NCBI GenBank assembly: GCA_947561715.1
Contig: OX387198.1
Coordinates: 186,001 to 250,000, forward strand
DNA from: Ascidia mentula
Lineage: Eukaryota > Chordata > Ascidiacea > Phlebobranchia > Ascidiidae
Length of the DNA: 64,000 nucleotides
Direction of reading: 5' to 3'
Each line of letters starts with the position of its first letter. The stretch's first letter is position 1. This document shows, piece after piece, positions 41,901 through 54,235 of this stretch. Below the pieces are notes generated by a model. The model saw nothing but the letters and a program-made list of their open reading frames with translations. It was not told the origin of the DNA and ran no database searches. Both the position numbers and the translations under genes were made by a program.

Positions 41901-42587
41901 TACGATTTCCACCATCTGTCGTCGCGTTTAAAATTTAACGCCCGTAACCCGCACACGACAAGGCCAAACTGACAATGGTACGAATCGGTAATTGAGCCCA
42001 ATTATACCAACATGAATTTCAAACTCAATGCCCCCAAAAAACCCACGCCGAGATCAGCTTCAAAAAGCGATACACGAAATAATTTTCACCGAATGGCATA
42101 ATTTACGCATGCGACATCAAAAACATTGACGAATCACATTTTATTGCCACTGAGCGGCGAACATAGTTCACGCAAATACGACCTTTGTAATGACATTAAT
42201 CACGACGCCGTTTAGACGTCCGAATCATACAGGAATCAATTCAACCGCCATTAAAACGATTTAGCTTTGCAATGGCCGAAATCAAACAAGCTCAGGCACA
42301 CCTAGACGAAAACAACTCGATGAACAAGGGTCAGACCGGGGTCATGACTAATAATAGTGTCTCTCTCTCTGCGCTCTCGTTCCGGTTCAGTGAGAATTGT
42401 AACGCACTCCCAATCAAGACCGGAAAACAGAGAGTACCTGCGAGTGTCTCCCTAAGACATTTCGCCCTTTACAACGCATACGTAAGAAACTGAGAGAGTA
42501 CTCTTTCCTGTCTCCCAATCGGAAAGTGAATCTCAGAGACAGGAAGGAAGTCTCTGAGAATCTCTCCTCTGTCACCTATATACTGCT
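38994..42587 (-). mobile_element. Polinton/Maverick fossil (partial, right end)
   Basis: Partial Polinton in an intron of gene B. Parts: fragments of a protein-primed type B DNA polymerase spread over about 38994-41260 on the minus strand (exonuclease-type YDFEA region, GCYWH-containing region, palm-type SLYLH region), then a terminal inverted-repeat region at about 41930-42587. The terminus reads inward as AGCAGTATATAGG. It lacks its other half and is broken in many places. The end repeat matches 59136-59755 inverted and 63780-64000 directly. Confidence 0.88.
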
Positions 42588-43057
42588 AACGTCAAATTCA
42601 ACGAAAACCCCACTCTTTACACTGATAACATGTTGTGAATTAAGGTACTTTCCAAAACTGTCTGCAAGTATCTTTTCGTACGGCCTTAGACGATGTATGT
42701 GATTAGGCGAAATATATATCGAAGACGTTTCAATTAACCAAACACTTTACACATGAAAGTAGTTCAACCTCATACACAAGTTTTGCCATCTCAAAGTTTC
42801 ATCAACAAGCCTAGATTAAATATTTAAAAACTGGTGTAATATCAGTGGATTCAGGAGTAATGTAAGACTGCCATTAAAAATTAACATTTCGCACAAATTG
42901 TTACCGATATCTACAACACATGAACCCAAAATTTAAAATATTATCTGTAGTGACGTAGTACTGTAGTGACGTAGTGTTGTATCAGAGTATTTGGAAAGAA
43001 TGGGAATTTTTTTTCTCTTTACATAATTTTTCATAATTTCCAATGTTTTTATTTCAG

Positions 43058-43809
43058 ATGAAAACACCAAAATTTATGTGGATTTGTTGAAAAAGCAAAA
43101 ATATTCCGAAGCAAGTAAAACAAAAAAACAACTTTCAAGGTCACTTGAAGGTCTTGGGGCAACTGCAGGAGAATTGAAAACAACTGGGGATAAAAAGAGA
43201 GAAGAGGGAAAATGTTTGGAATCGATTTTATTGTACGAACTTGGAGGTGAATTTTATTCAAGGCATCACGATGACGTAAGAGGGGTGGGAGGTGTGAAGG
43301 ATTGTGTTTGGGGTTTGTATCAGACATGCGATGATTCGATGAAAACATCGGATTTTGTTCAAAAACTTCAAAACAAACGAATAATTCGTGATCACGTGAT
43401 CCCACTGATAGAAACGATGAGACTCAAAATACAAAATATTAAAAACGTGGAAGAAGGAATAAAATGTGTAAATGAAGCGTGGTGTTTGCACGGGATTGGA
43501 GTGAGTCAATATTTCATCGGAGATTATTCGTCGAGTGAATCAACAATTAAACTTGGACTTGAAATGATGAGGAAACAGTTTGGTGAAAACTCAGCAAAGC
43601 ATGAAGTGTTCGGGGTTTTGTTAAACAACCTTGGTTTTGTTTGCGAGAAAACAAATCGACTGAATGAAAGCGTGGATTTTTATCAAAAAGCAATCCAAGC
43701 TTGCAGAATAGTGACAGACATAACTGAAGAGAGAAGAAAGGAGGAGATTGAATTAAGTGAAAACAATTTACGACGAATTCAACCAATGTTGAGTCAGTGC
43801 AATTATTGA
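43058..43809 (+). CDS. TPR 3' exon, type 1 (gene B)
   Basis: Counterpart of 1356-2107: acceptor TTTTTATTTCAG, phase 1, 250 codons, tail IQPMLSQCNY. TPR motif LLNNLGFVCEKTNRLNESVD. Compared with the A copy, changes cluster around CVNEAWCLHGIGVSQYFIGD (A: CINEVNCLCWIEWSQLSIGD), while YSSSESTIKLGLEMMRKQFG just after is almost constant. First of two possible 3' ends for gene B. Confidence 0.87.
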
Positions 43810-44144
43810 TACATTTTATTGAGAATTACTAAGTCATTAGTTTGTATATTCACTCATTAATTTCTTTTTATTTCATGAATGCTTTATGTTAAGAATGTGG
43901 GGTTTGGAATTTTTAAACATGCTTTGAGACAGGGATTTGTCAAATACATAAAGTTTTGTTGCCAAGTCCAACATTGTCCTCCACAGTAATTTTCATGCCT
44001 GATAATTTGCCACAAGAATTTGTTGATCTGTTGATCGGCATAAACAGGGGTTGATTTAATATATTTGGTTTGGTGTTGTAACTATGACATAACTTCATAT
44101 GATGAAAGTTGCCCTATTATAGGTAAAATAATTTCTTGTTGCAG

Positions 44145-44255
44145 CAATTCGAGGTACTGAAGAGCTTGCAACCACCTCCCATGACGTCACTTACCATCGG
44201 CCATCTAGTGGTGAAACAAACGAGCAGATCGTGCAGAGAACGGTTCACCAAACAG
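44145..44255 (+). CDS. Linker exon between TPR exons (gene B)
   Basis: 111 bp, phase 1 at both ends: AIRGTEELATTSHDVTYHRP then SSGETNEQIVQRTVHQT. Same splice sites as 2446-2556. Frame and both splice sites intact in both blocks despite several substitutions, which supports a real exon. Confidence 0.65.
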
Positions 44256-44602
44256 GTAACCAGAGATTTCTATTATAAAGTAAAATGTTATAATACTAAC
44301 TCCGTGCATTTAAATTTGGCTCATCACCTCAAGCTTGCCTTAAATCAGTGACAGCCACTCTAACCACTAGTGGTAAGTCTTCCACGTTATACAAGGTAGA
44401 ACTGGGTTTGGGATCGCTTTCATAAACAAAATCAAAATGAATGGCGCCGTTAAAAATGTGTAGGGACAACCTCAAGGCTGCAACAAAATGTCCAAATATG
44501 TAAATAAAGTTAGTCATGTTTTGTCCCAAGTCCATCCCATGTATTATAATTACTATTGACTAAAACAAGGGTTGGGATCGTATAAGCCACGGGAGAAGAA
44601 TA

Positions 44603-47600
44603 TCCTCACTAGGCTCAATTCCCGCGCTGCCGAAATAATTCCGTAACAACTTTGCGAGCACGCCTGGACCCTGTCACCACACCCGCTGGTTTCGCTATAG
44701 CAACACTCAGGTGTAGTGTCTTTTTATAAATGTGTCTTTTAACAATGAGTTTTGACTTTTAATGCAACCGCCGCCACTGAGGCCTGGTGATGATCTTGTT
44801 GAGTATTTCAATACTTTTGAATCGTACTGCGAAAGTATCGAAGCGACGGACCAGGTTAAACGGCATTTGTTCCTGGCAGCCATAACAACGTTATGAAATG
44901 GGCAATAGAGGATTGTGATGGCAACCTCCATGCAATCGAATCCAAAGAACTTTAGAAACTTGCCTTGCGCCATGAGACCAGTGCTGGACGATCAGGGAGG
45001 CAACGCGAAGCACTCACAAGATACGTGTAATTGCCCTGGGAAACGGGACGCTTATTCGTTTACGTCCGCTCAGTATTATGGCGTACAGCAGTAATTCGAA
45101 GGCAGTCCTGAATAACGAACTAACTACTATATAACACCACTACGAAGGCTACAGGGCCGGTGTTTGGCGGATACCATCTCGGCATTAATCAGGTACGAGC
45201 AAAGCTTGGTTGCAGCCGCTCAAGTCGACTGGACTTGGTGCTCAGCCCAGAGGTCACGTTGCAATCATAAGTACCTGGAGTGGGAGCGGTATTAAATAAG
45301 GTGGGAAGAATTGAGATGCAACCAAACAACATGTCTAAGAACTGACAACCTGAGGCCGGAATCAAAGAACTGAAACACGCAAATCTGTCGCTGTTCCGCC
45401 CAGACCATACATCTGAGCGTAAAAGCCGCAACGGCTGTGGTCGTGTTGGGCTGTCCTTGGTAAATATGCTATTAACCATCGGCCGAAAGGGCAAAGAGAG
45501 CGTGTGGTTTTGTTTCCAGATGTGCAGATGTCGGGACAGTTGACGGAACACCGACGAAAGTTTGAACCACATGTAACACATCACCAACCAGCAGCAACAG
45601 AGCCCGTTGTCCCGCGTTTCCTCCCACGTTTTGTGACGTTCACAATCGGCAAAGAATTGATGTTTTCTATGCTTGACGTCATATCACCGCAAATATGTAC
45701 AGAGTTATGCGCATATCGCTACCCCTCTTCACCGACTTACGGAAAAGGGAAGGAGTTTCGTATGGGATAAATGTTACCAGAAAGCTTTTCGTGATCTCAA
45801 GGAACGTTTACCTGCGGCGCCCATTTTGCAATACCCAGATTTCGCACGGCCGTTTGTGGTCGATACAGACGCGTCCTATCCGCTGTTGGATGTGTTTTGT
45901 CACAGAACGTGGACGGTAAGGAGAGCGTAATTGTCTATGTGAGTAGATCCCTAAGTCGTGCCGAAAGAAACCATTCCACGACGATAAAAGAGTTGCTTGC
46001 TGTCTGCGACCAAACTGTATCGATGTTATCTTCTAGGTAGGAAGTTTTTGCTGTGAACCCAGATCTTTCTTCTCTTCTACGTTGTTTGCGGCAGTCGAAG
46101 GAACTTTACTGACAATGCGGGTGGAATATCTTTCCGCGTTTGACTTTGACCTTGAACACAGGCCGAGAGTAAAACATCGAAACGCTGAAGCGCTGTCACG
46201 TGTTTACGACAGCGACGTAAACCCAAATTTCCCATACAAGTTGACGACAGAAGCGGTCGAGATGCAAGTGGTGGAGTTTAAGACATAATTTTGCTACAGC
46301 CTAGAAGACATTGCGGCACATCAAGAAAACTACAATGATTTCTCCGTTGTGATGGATTGGTTAAAAAAGAGTGTGCGCCCCAAATTCAAAACCATACGAC
46401 GTCACCCCCCTTTAATTCGATATTTGGTGGTCGCTCTTCCCTCGCCTGAGGAAAAAGGGATAGGTTTTGTGCGTGGAAACTTATCCTTAGGTAGAGATTA
46501 TATTTAAAGTAGTTTTCCCTCCAAGTTTAAGACAAGGGTTATGGTTGCACTGCACGATGACGTGCTCAGAAGTTGGCATCTAGGTATCTCGAAAACCCTC
46601 TCGAAAGTCACCGAAAGGTTGTACTGGTACAGGTGGCGTGAAGACGTAGAACAGTTTTGTCGGGGATACAACGATTGTCAATATATAATAAAAAAACCGC
46701 ACAAAGGACACATACACCATTGGTTCACTCGACGGAAAGTAGCCCAATGTAGCGAGTGGAGGTCGATGTGGATGGTCTTCTACCACTCACGCGACCGGGG
46801 TACGAATTTCCAAAGTAATTTGTTTTCCGAGTTATTGAGATTATTGGGATCAAAAAAAACCCGAATCACCGAATGTCGACCCGCGTGCAACGGTGGAAAT
46901 ACGCAACAATATAACCATTGTAACTATGCTACGTAAATATGTGAAACGAAACGAACACAAACGGGACGAAGCACTGCCTGTGGTGGTCGCAAACGCCCAC
47001 GAATGTACCGGCTTCCTATCCCACACGCTTTTGACGGGGCGACCACTACGACTGCCCGTAGATTTGGTCGGGGAAACGTAGCGAAGGAGAATGAGATATC
47101 GGAAGCTAAAATCCATCGTTTACGCGATTGTTTGGAGCTGACGGAGAAATTTGTGCGAGAAAGTCTCCGACTCCACCGCCAGCGGATGAGGAGTCGATCG
47201 GAGACAACATTGGACGCCACATTCAGTCGGTGATCGCGATTTAATCCAGCGGTCCGTGTGGGAAAATATTAAAAGCTGCAAAGCGCTTCAGGACCCTACT
47301 ACGTTGCCGAAGTGTTCGGCCCCTTCAACTATATCATCGAGGACGCAGCTGAAAACAAGCAAACGTTTCACTTGAATAGGATGAAGCCGACAACCGATAT
47401 CTTCCCGGAAGTGGACGAAAGTGTGCGATCTGATCAGGAAGATGAAGTCGGGAGGGTCGGCCTACCTGCATGTGGTCGCGTTTATGTTCCAAAAAGGAAA
47501 AGTTTGGATACCGAGCAAGCGGCCCGCCGATTGGACGACCCTTTGTGTATTAACCTACCAAGCTGGACGGTGCGGGAACGCAGCCAAACAAAGTTTTGTC

Positions 47601-48187
47601 CATCGCCAGATACATAATCCCAGCGGAGTGGGACAGTCTTTAGGTTGGAGGGAATGTTGCGAAAAACGACCCACCACACTAATACTTCTCTTCATTCTTA
47701 CTTTTGTTTTGTGAATTTTTTATTTGAACTTTATTGTAAATGCACACAACGCACCGCACTATTCCTTGTTATGTCGGTTTTCTTCACTTGCGTTTCATCC
47801 AATTTCCCTTCGGTTGATGATTATTTTTGCACTGTGCAGTGGATGTTTGCCACGTAACGCCTTAGTGATTACGTCCCGCATGTTGATTGGTTAATTGGCT
47901 TGGGACATGAGGCGACTAAAAAGTGGATGACTTGCTAGTCTTGGGCATTGTGTTGTATATAGCGATTTATTGGTGTTTGGAATGCGATTGTAGTAAGTCG
48001 CCCATTTATTCAAACCAGTATCAGGTATTTAGGTTTTGGTGGTGAGCCGTTATTTCAGGGTCCGGGCCTTTTACGAAGGCAGCGTTGGGGTAAAGATCTT
48101 ATTTGAGGCTCTAGGGTTGTGTTTGGGGGTCGCCGCTCAAATCCTCACTAGCCTCAATTCCCGCCCTGCCGAAATAATTCCGTAACA
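44603..48187 (+). mobile_element. Ty3/Gypsy LTR retrotransposon fossil (copy 2)
   Basis: Longer copy of the element at 2903-4782. Parts: end of a 5' LTR (to 44648), gag-like segment near 44760-45060, RT/RNase H-like pol near 45560-46260, integrase near 46540-47400, and a 307-bp 3' LTR at 47881-48187 that starts TG and ends CA. The 5' LTR is mostly missing and the coding parts are broken by many lesions. Same host position as copy 1, so it was present before the block duplicated. Confidence 0.88.
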
Positions 48188-48662
48188 ATTACATATAATA
48201 CAAATCATAGATATCGTAGTGCTCTGCTATGGGTTTTTCTAGAATAACCTCCCATTTAAAACATTATTAACTTGTAACGCTACAGATTATGCTGCATCGT
48301 TTTGTTGATAAAAATACACATACGTCAGCAACATGAAGCGAATACTTTAACCTTCAGTGTTTATTGATGCAGGTTATTTAGTAAACCTGCACAAGTGATG
48401 TATCTATGGTATATTAGTGTAAATAATATTGCTGGAAACGAAAACGGTAATCTACCAGTTCTTACCAACATAAGTTAGAAGGTAAATTTAACGAAAACCC
48501 CACATTTAAAAAATATATACTTGTTGTTCTCTAGCGCCACTAATGTTTTCCGCCATAACGATGACCTTTGACATGAACGCCAGGAAACAAAGTTGCAAAA
48601 AATATTTTCATGTTAGGAATTAAACTGTTTCGCTTTGTTTAATTAAATTGTTTCTGTTTCAG

Positions 48663-49423
48663 ATGAAAACATCGACCTAAATTCCCTGATAAAAAAATAC
48701 GCGGATTTGTTTGAAAAGCAAAAATATCCTGAAGCAAATGAAACAAGAAACCAACTTTCAAGGTCACTTGAAGGTCGTGGGGCAACCGCAGAAGATTTGA
48801 GAACAACTGGAGATGAAAAGAGAGAAGAGGGAAAATGTTTGGAATCGATTTTATTGTACGAACTTGGAGGTGAATTTTATTCAAGGCATCACGATGACAT
48901 GAGAGGGGTGGAAGGTGTGAGGGATTGTGTTGGGGGTTTGATGCTGACATGCAAAGATTTGATGGAAACATCGGATTCGAATCAAAAACTTCAAAACAAA
49001 CAAATAATTCGTGATCACGTGATCCCACTGATGGAAACGATGAGACTCAAAATACAAAATATTCAAAACGTGGAAGAAGATTTAAAATGCATAAATGAAG
49101 TTAATTGTTTGCTTGGGATTGAATTGAGTCAACGTTCAATCGGAGATTATTCGTCGAGTGAATCAACAATTAAACTTGGACTTGAAATGATGAGGAAACA
49201 GTTTGGTGAAAACTCAGCAAAGCATCAAGTGTTCGGAGCTTTGTTAATCATTCTTGGTTTTGTTTGCGAAGAAACAAATCAACTGAATGAAAGCGTGGAT
49301 TTTTATCAAAAAGCAATCCAAGCATACAGAATGGCAACAGACATAACTGAAGAGGGAAGAAAGGAGTTGATTGAATTAAGTGAAAACAGGTTGCGAGAAG
49401 TTACAGAATTGTTACAACAGTAG
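48663..49423 (+). CDS. TPR 3' exon, type 2 (gene B)
   Basis: Counterpart of 5947-6707: acceptor TTTCTGTTTCAG, phase 1, 253 codons including stop, starting DENIDLNSLIKKYADLFEKQ and ending VTELLQQ. TPR-like motif LLIILGFVCEETNQLNESVD. The variable patch reads CINEVNCLLGIELSQRSIGD here. Confidence 0.87.
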
Positions 49424-51795
49424 GCATTGTGTCGTCACATAGCCAATGTGTGAAGTAAACATGATTGAAAACTTTGTACAGTTTTACTTGAAGCAAAAAC
49501 AAATATTGATGATTTGTGTAAATATTGTGTCACTAAATGTGAATTCTATCCATGCAATGATTTGTAAATAATGAAAACTGTCATGATATCGTTTGAGAAT
49601 GGGAATACATTAATTTTGTTGAGAAAAAGTGAATAAGATTATTTTCCTTTGTAAGAAACAAGCCAGTTACACATTGTTTATAACTTGGGATTGTTGGTGG
49701 AAATCCTGCCAGGTCAGTTTTCTGCTTGTTCGAGTAAGTTTTCATCATTTGCCTGCAAAACATGGAAGTGTTGGTTGTGTTTTCTATTAAATAGATGGCT
49801 GTTTGTCAAACAGATATTGAAATACGGAATATTCATAACATTTCCAGCATCAAAATAAAGTTTAAAGCTATTAAATTATCAAAGATTAACAAATCCAGGG
49901 GTCATGAGAGGAAAAAATGTTCCTATGAAAAACCCCCAGACCCCAGTGGTGGGTTTCAAATATTTTAGCATCTGGTTCTCTCATTAGAAGCATGTCATAG
50001 TAACCGTGGGATTACAATGCAGAAGTGAAACATAGGCCTACACATACACTGGTTAACAACCGGTTCGCTTAGGTCGTTAAATATGAAAAACCGGTCCCCA
50101 CTAACCAGATGAATCCCACCAATGCTTGGACCAACATTAGCTCAGGGGCCACAGAGCCATGAAAATCCCTTTAAACAACTACATTAATATTCTTGCAAAG
50201 AAACAGGGGTGAATGTAGTGTCAGGTATGTTATCTGTTGTTCACCTAAAAATTGTCACTAAAATGTTAGCAAGCAAAATTCAGCGAGGTAATTTTAAACG
50301 TAGGGTTGGACTCATTCTGCCACAAGTGTTAAGCACAAGTACTGTATACAAGGGTCATTGGGCAATAAGGTGCACTATATAATTTACAAACTGCTGATAA
50401 TTACCTTCAAACTTGGGAATTACAAAATGAACCAGTTGTTGTTTGGATAATAAACATCACAATGCAGTTCACATTCAGATTGACAACATTTGTATATCAA
50501 GCATCCTTGCATGCAAACAACCTGCAGCAAAAATATAAGTTACAAATGGTTGCTGAATACATTATGTTGATTCCAACAGAAAAACTATGCTCTGCAATTT
50601 AGAACAAATACGACAACGGTTATGGCTGGCACACAAGGTGATAATTTGATGACACCCCAAATAATTTATGAATTTATATTTTAATGCCATATATCTGACC
50701 CCTGAAAAAAGGCTGCTGTCAAATCTAAGGTTACTCGATCAATTTAATTCCACATTAATAAAAGTACAACAAGTTTACGACTTCACAAAGTACACATAGA
50801 ATCCGGTACCACTTAACATACTGCGTCACACGATATCGCTTGGTTGCAAGCTTATGAGGTCCCATTATGTGTTGTCTGATTTCAATGTTAAGGGTATGTG
50901 GTCTATATAGAAAAATGTACAGAGTTAATTAGGTTTGAGCTCCACCTCGCTAGGAAAAGAGGACTTACTGCTTACAATTTAAAATAGACTTTTTGCATAA
51001 AGTTAACGTACTTTCTTCTTCTAACGTTTGGTCTGCCACACAGCAAGACTTCATCAGGGTTTGGTACCAATCTCATTCAGTTTTACAACATCAACCATCC
51101 TTGCATGAAAATTATCTGCAGCAAAAATATAAGTGACAAGTGTTGAACAAATGATAACAAATATGACAGGGTTATGGCTGACATGAGAGGTGATAATTTA
51201 CCAATTTGTATTTCGATACAAAATCAAATCATGTTTATTTTGCGCAAAAAAACAACTACTCAGATGAACAATATACAAAGAAATAAAATGGAATGGGCAC
51301 CGATAAAACCATAAAGGTTATCGAGTCAAGTGCCCATAGAAGTCATTAACATTATGACTTAATTTGTATAAACTGACATGCTGTGTTCAAAAGCGAAAAC
51401 GCTTGATCATGTTTGGGACAAAGCCGTCTGCTTTAATGAAGCAAAAGTTTCATCAAATATGTGCTTTAATTTGGATAATATAATCTCTCTTTCAAACTTA
51501 GTGAAATATCCATTCTTACCCTAATGATTTAACATTGCCTCCTGCTGATTTGCATTCTGGGGAAAGGGATGTATTTATAAAGTCAGTGAAATAATGATAT
51601 CAGTGCATTTATTTTCATATTAGCAATCATTTGAAACACAAAACATTCATTTTCTGGAATACCAAATAAATCACAAAAAATAACTGTTTCAACAGGAAAG
51701 ATATACATATGTATGTATATCTTGCTATGCGAAAGCATGGTATTATTACTGCGTTATCTGATACGGTGGTAGAGATCCCCTAAGTACGTGAAGGT
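49424..51795. repeat. Duplicated flank of block B
   Basis: Matches 6708-9080 in direct orientation, including the hAT-type MITE (49944-50124) and the local duplication. No coding exon seen. The match stops near 51715 at a palindromic AAGATATACATATG segment. Confidence 0.8.
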
Positions 51796-52262
51796 CAGTG
51801 TTGCCAGATTTTTTTTACCAAAAGCGCCTAATTTTTTGTTTCAACACGCCCAAAAGCACCAATTTCTGCAAAAACAATACGTCCAAATGCGCCCAATGTT
51901 AATGAAGTTTACACATATCAGTTATGTTATGTACACCAATGGTCATTTTATGCTTATGGTTGAACACTTAAACCGTAAACTAAGACCGTGAGCAGGACGC
52001 AACACCTGTAACACTCATTATTTTGATCACAGTCGTCTTTACAATATGATTATGACGTCATATTTCGTTGTGTGGTCAGTTTGCAGTATTTTGAATACGG
52101 CTGAAACAGCGTTTTGTCACATAATTGTTCAGCTAATTACCAAATTTTTAAATTTCTAAAACACGCCCAAATGTGCCCAAAGCGCAAGGTGCAACAAAAA
52201 AGCGCAAACACCCAAGACAACACGCCCAATTGGACGTAAAAAGCTCACAACTGGCAACACTG
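51796..52262. mobile_element. Inverted-repeat element, hAT-like ends
   Basis: 467 bp with ends CAGTGTTGCCAG and, read inward from the right, CAGTGTTGCCAG. The subterminal regions are also partly complementary (GCGCC/CGCCCAAA-type segments). CAGTGTTGCCA is a common hAT-type terminus, but no matching 8-bp flanks are seen. Confidence 0.65.
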
Positions 52263-52912
52263 TTCGAAAGCCTACATACACTTTCACGCCTTTTCATGTG
52301 GGTGGTATTCCTTTGAAACGGTGGTATAATCATTTGTATTCCTTCGAAATGAACGCAAGTCTGTCATGTAAATAATAATGAATTAATTTTTGAAAACATT
52401 TGTTTGTGATGTGATAATGCAATCGAAAGTCGTTTACAACACTCGTTAAATTGCTTGAATTAATTAAACACATTACTGTTCAATCATGCGAAACGATTTT
52501 GGTAAAGTTTGACAACGAAGGTTTTACGTCGAGTTACGGAGCCTTTTCCTCCTGTCCATTTCACAACCATTCGATCGGCGTTCTGTAAAAAATATCCCAC
52601 AGCTTGTCACCACTTACCGAAATGATCTAGTTAGATTCCCGAAAAGTGACTCATTTCTTTAAAGGTGAGCTTCTGTGACCTTGGGAACGTCATACGTAGC
52701 GTCTGAAGTGAGGAAAGGATGTAGGTTAAAGTTAACCGCAAAGTAGTACGATGAGGTTCTCTCCTGACTTCCACTCGGCTGCGATGGGAACTGTTTTTCA
52801 CATTTAACGTCGCCCAGCAATCAGAACACCAGGTTTTAAACTTTCCAATTAACAACTGATCCCAAAAAAAAGCCAAAGAGAAATTTTGCTCGCATTTATT
52901 ACGTAACGAGTT
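52263..52912. other. Unassigned stretch
   Basis: No confident feature. On the minus strand, 52501-52590 after a TTTTTTACAG acceptor reads ADRMVVKWTGGKGSVTRRKT, and 52660-52800 has an open frame, but neither could be tied to a family or to a consistent exon pair. Confidence 0.3.
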
Positions 52913-53490
52913 TACAGGTCTCCAAAATGCAACTTATATAAGTCCTCAAAACGAATGTTGCTTTTTTGTATCTTGGTGTTTGTACAATTCATTTAACACT
53001 TGCGCAGTATTGATCAAAATTAATGTACTTAAACTCGAGTAAGCATATCTTTCTAGCCCCAGCAGCACAGAGCATTCTCACGTAGTTGTACTAGAACTAG
53101 TTTATTACTTTTAAGGTTTATTGTAAACAGCAAACCCTCAACGCACAACCTCACAAACGAATTACCTAAACCTAACTTCCTCGCGGCACTTGTCGCAATT
53201 GCCTTTAAGCTGACTTAATCGCTCAAGCTGTCCAGTAAACCACTCTCCGCGTCAGATCGAAGGCTGAGACGGCTTAAGACGCTTGCCTTTTTCTCTTCGC
53301 CGAAAACGAGAGAGTCGGATCGGCGAGTCAGCTTCGAAGCTGTCTTAAACCGTCATGTAAAGTGTGTGCGTCATATCAATCCATGTCACGAGGTGGTGCC
53401 ATGAAGTTGATATTCAACGGTTGACGGAGGCTGTATAGTTACCACAATGTAACAGTCTTGCTTTGCTATTTAATACATTTAAAACCATGG
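52913..53490. repeat. Dispersed repeat X, copy 3 (partial)
   Basis: Matches 14085-14481 joined directly to 14931-15175. It is therefore the empty-site version for both the hAT-type MITE at 14482-14922 and the TTAA-type MITE at 17674-18501. Confidence 0.88.
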
Positions 53491-53654
53491 AAAGTGTAGC
53501 TCCTGTCGTGGTAGTCGTGGTAGTTTCGTATTAACTGTATTACGACACATGTTTCCACTACAGTGTTTATCATGTGTTTCTTCTATGCTGCTGTAACTAA
53601 ACTGCATTGCGTGTCCCATACTCTGGGCTGTTAATTTGATTCCGTGAGAAGACT

Positions 53655-53799
53655 CACAGAATAGAAAAACCCGTTGCTATTTCAGTCATCGGGATTATAA
53701 TAACCAAGCTAGAAGAATGATAACACTTCTAGCAAGCCAATTTCTTAGCACGAAATCAGGAAGTAATTAGAGTGACTGAACGGGTCTTTCTGTTCTGTG
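53655..53799. repeat. Short inverted repeat
   Basis: CACAGAATAGAAAAACCCG at 53655 and its near complement CGGGTCTTTCTGTTCTGTG ending at 53799 form an imperfect inverted repeat of about 27 bp around a 90-bp loop. Possibly a tiny MITE; no target duplication seen. 53491-53654 and 53800-54029 show nothing recognisable. Confidence 0.5.
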
Positions 53800-54217
53800 A
53801 AAGTGACTGCATGAGTAACTGCAGTGCTAGCTGATTAGTGAGTGAATGTCGGGCTTATTTTTAAGTAATACGAACAGAAAACACAATAGGTATTTATAAC
53901 TAGGTGCGATAAAAAAAGGTCTAAAAAAAAAGATATCTGGTCGAGTCGGATTCCAAGTGAAATCTACGTGTTACAAAATACAACTGGAAAAACTCCCCCA
54001 ATTGACACAACACAAGAAACTTTCGCAGTTGGTATTTCAATGGAATTGTAAGTGTAGAAGTAACCGTTACTGGCTGTGGACTTTCGAAATACCTGCTTGG
54101 TACGGAAGCAACGCAAAAGTTCCACAAGAGAGTTTGCTACGTGCAGACAGCTGTTGTGCTACAAGTCTGAAAGTTACATTTGCATATTTGTAAACAGATA
54201 ACTCGGCTTACATAATC

Positions 54218-54235
54218 ATGGAAATTCATTCAGAT
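54218..54235 (+). CDS. Gene C exon 1 (MEIHSD)
   Basis: Same six codons, donor GAT|GTAAGT and upstream octamer region as gene B exon 1. Phase 0 end fits exon 2 at 55395. Confidence 0.65.

Noticed and set aside
52501-52876. Possible minus-strand exon pair (KWTGGKGSVTRRKT and an upstream frame)
   Set aside because: No recognised family, no consistent pair of donor and acceptor, and short length; recorded only as unassigned.
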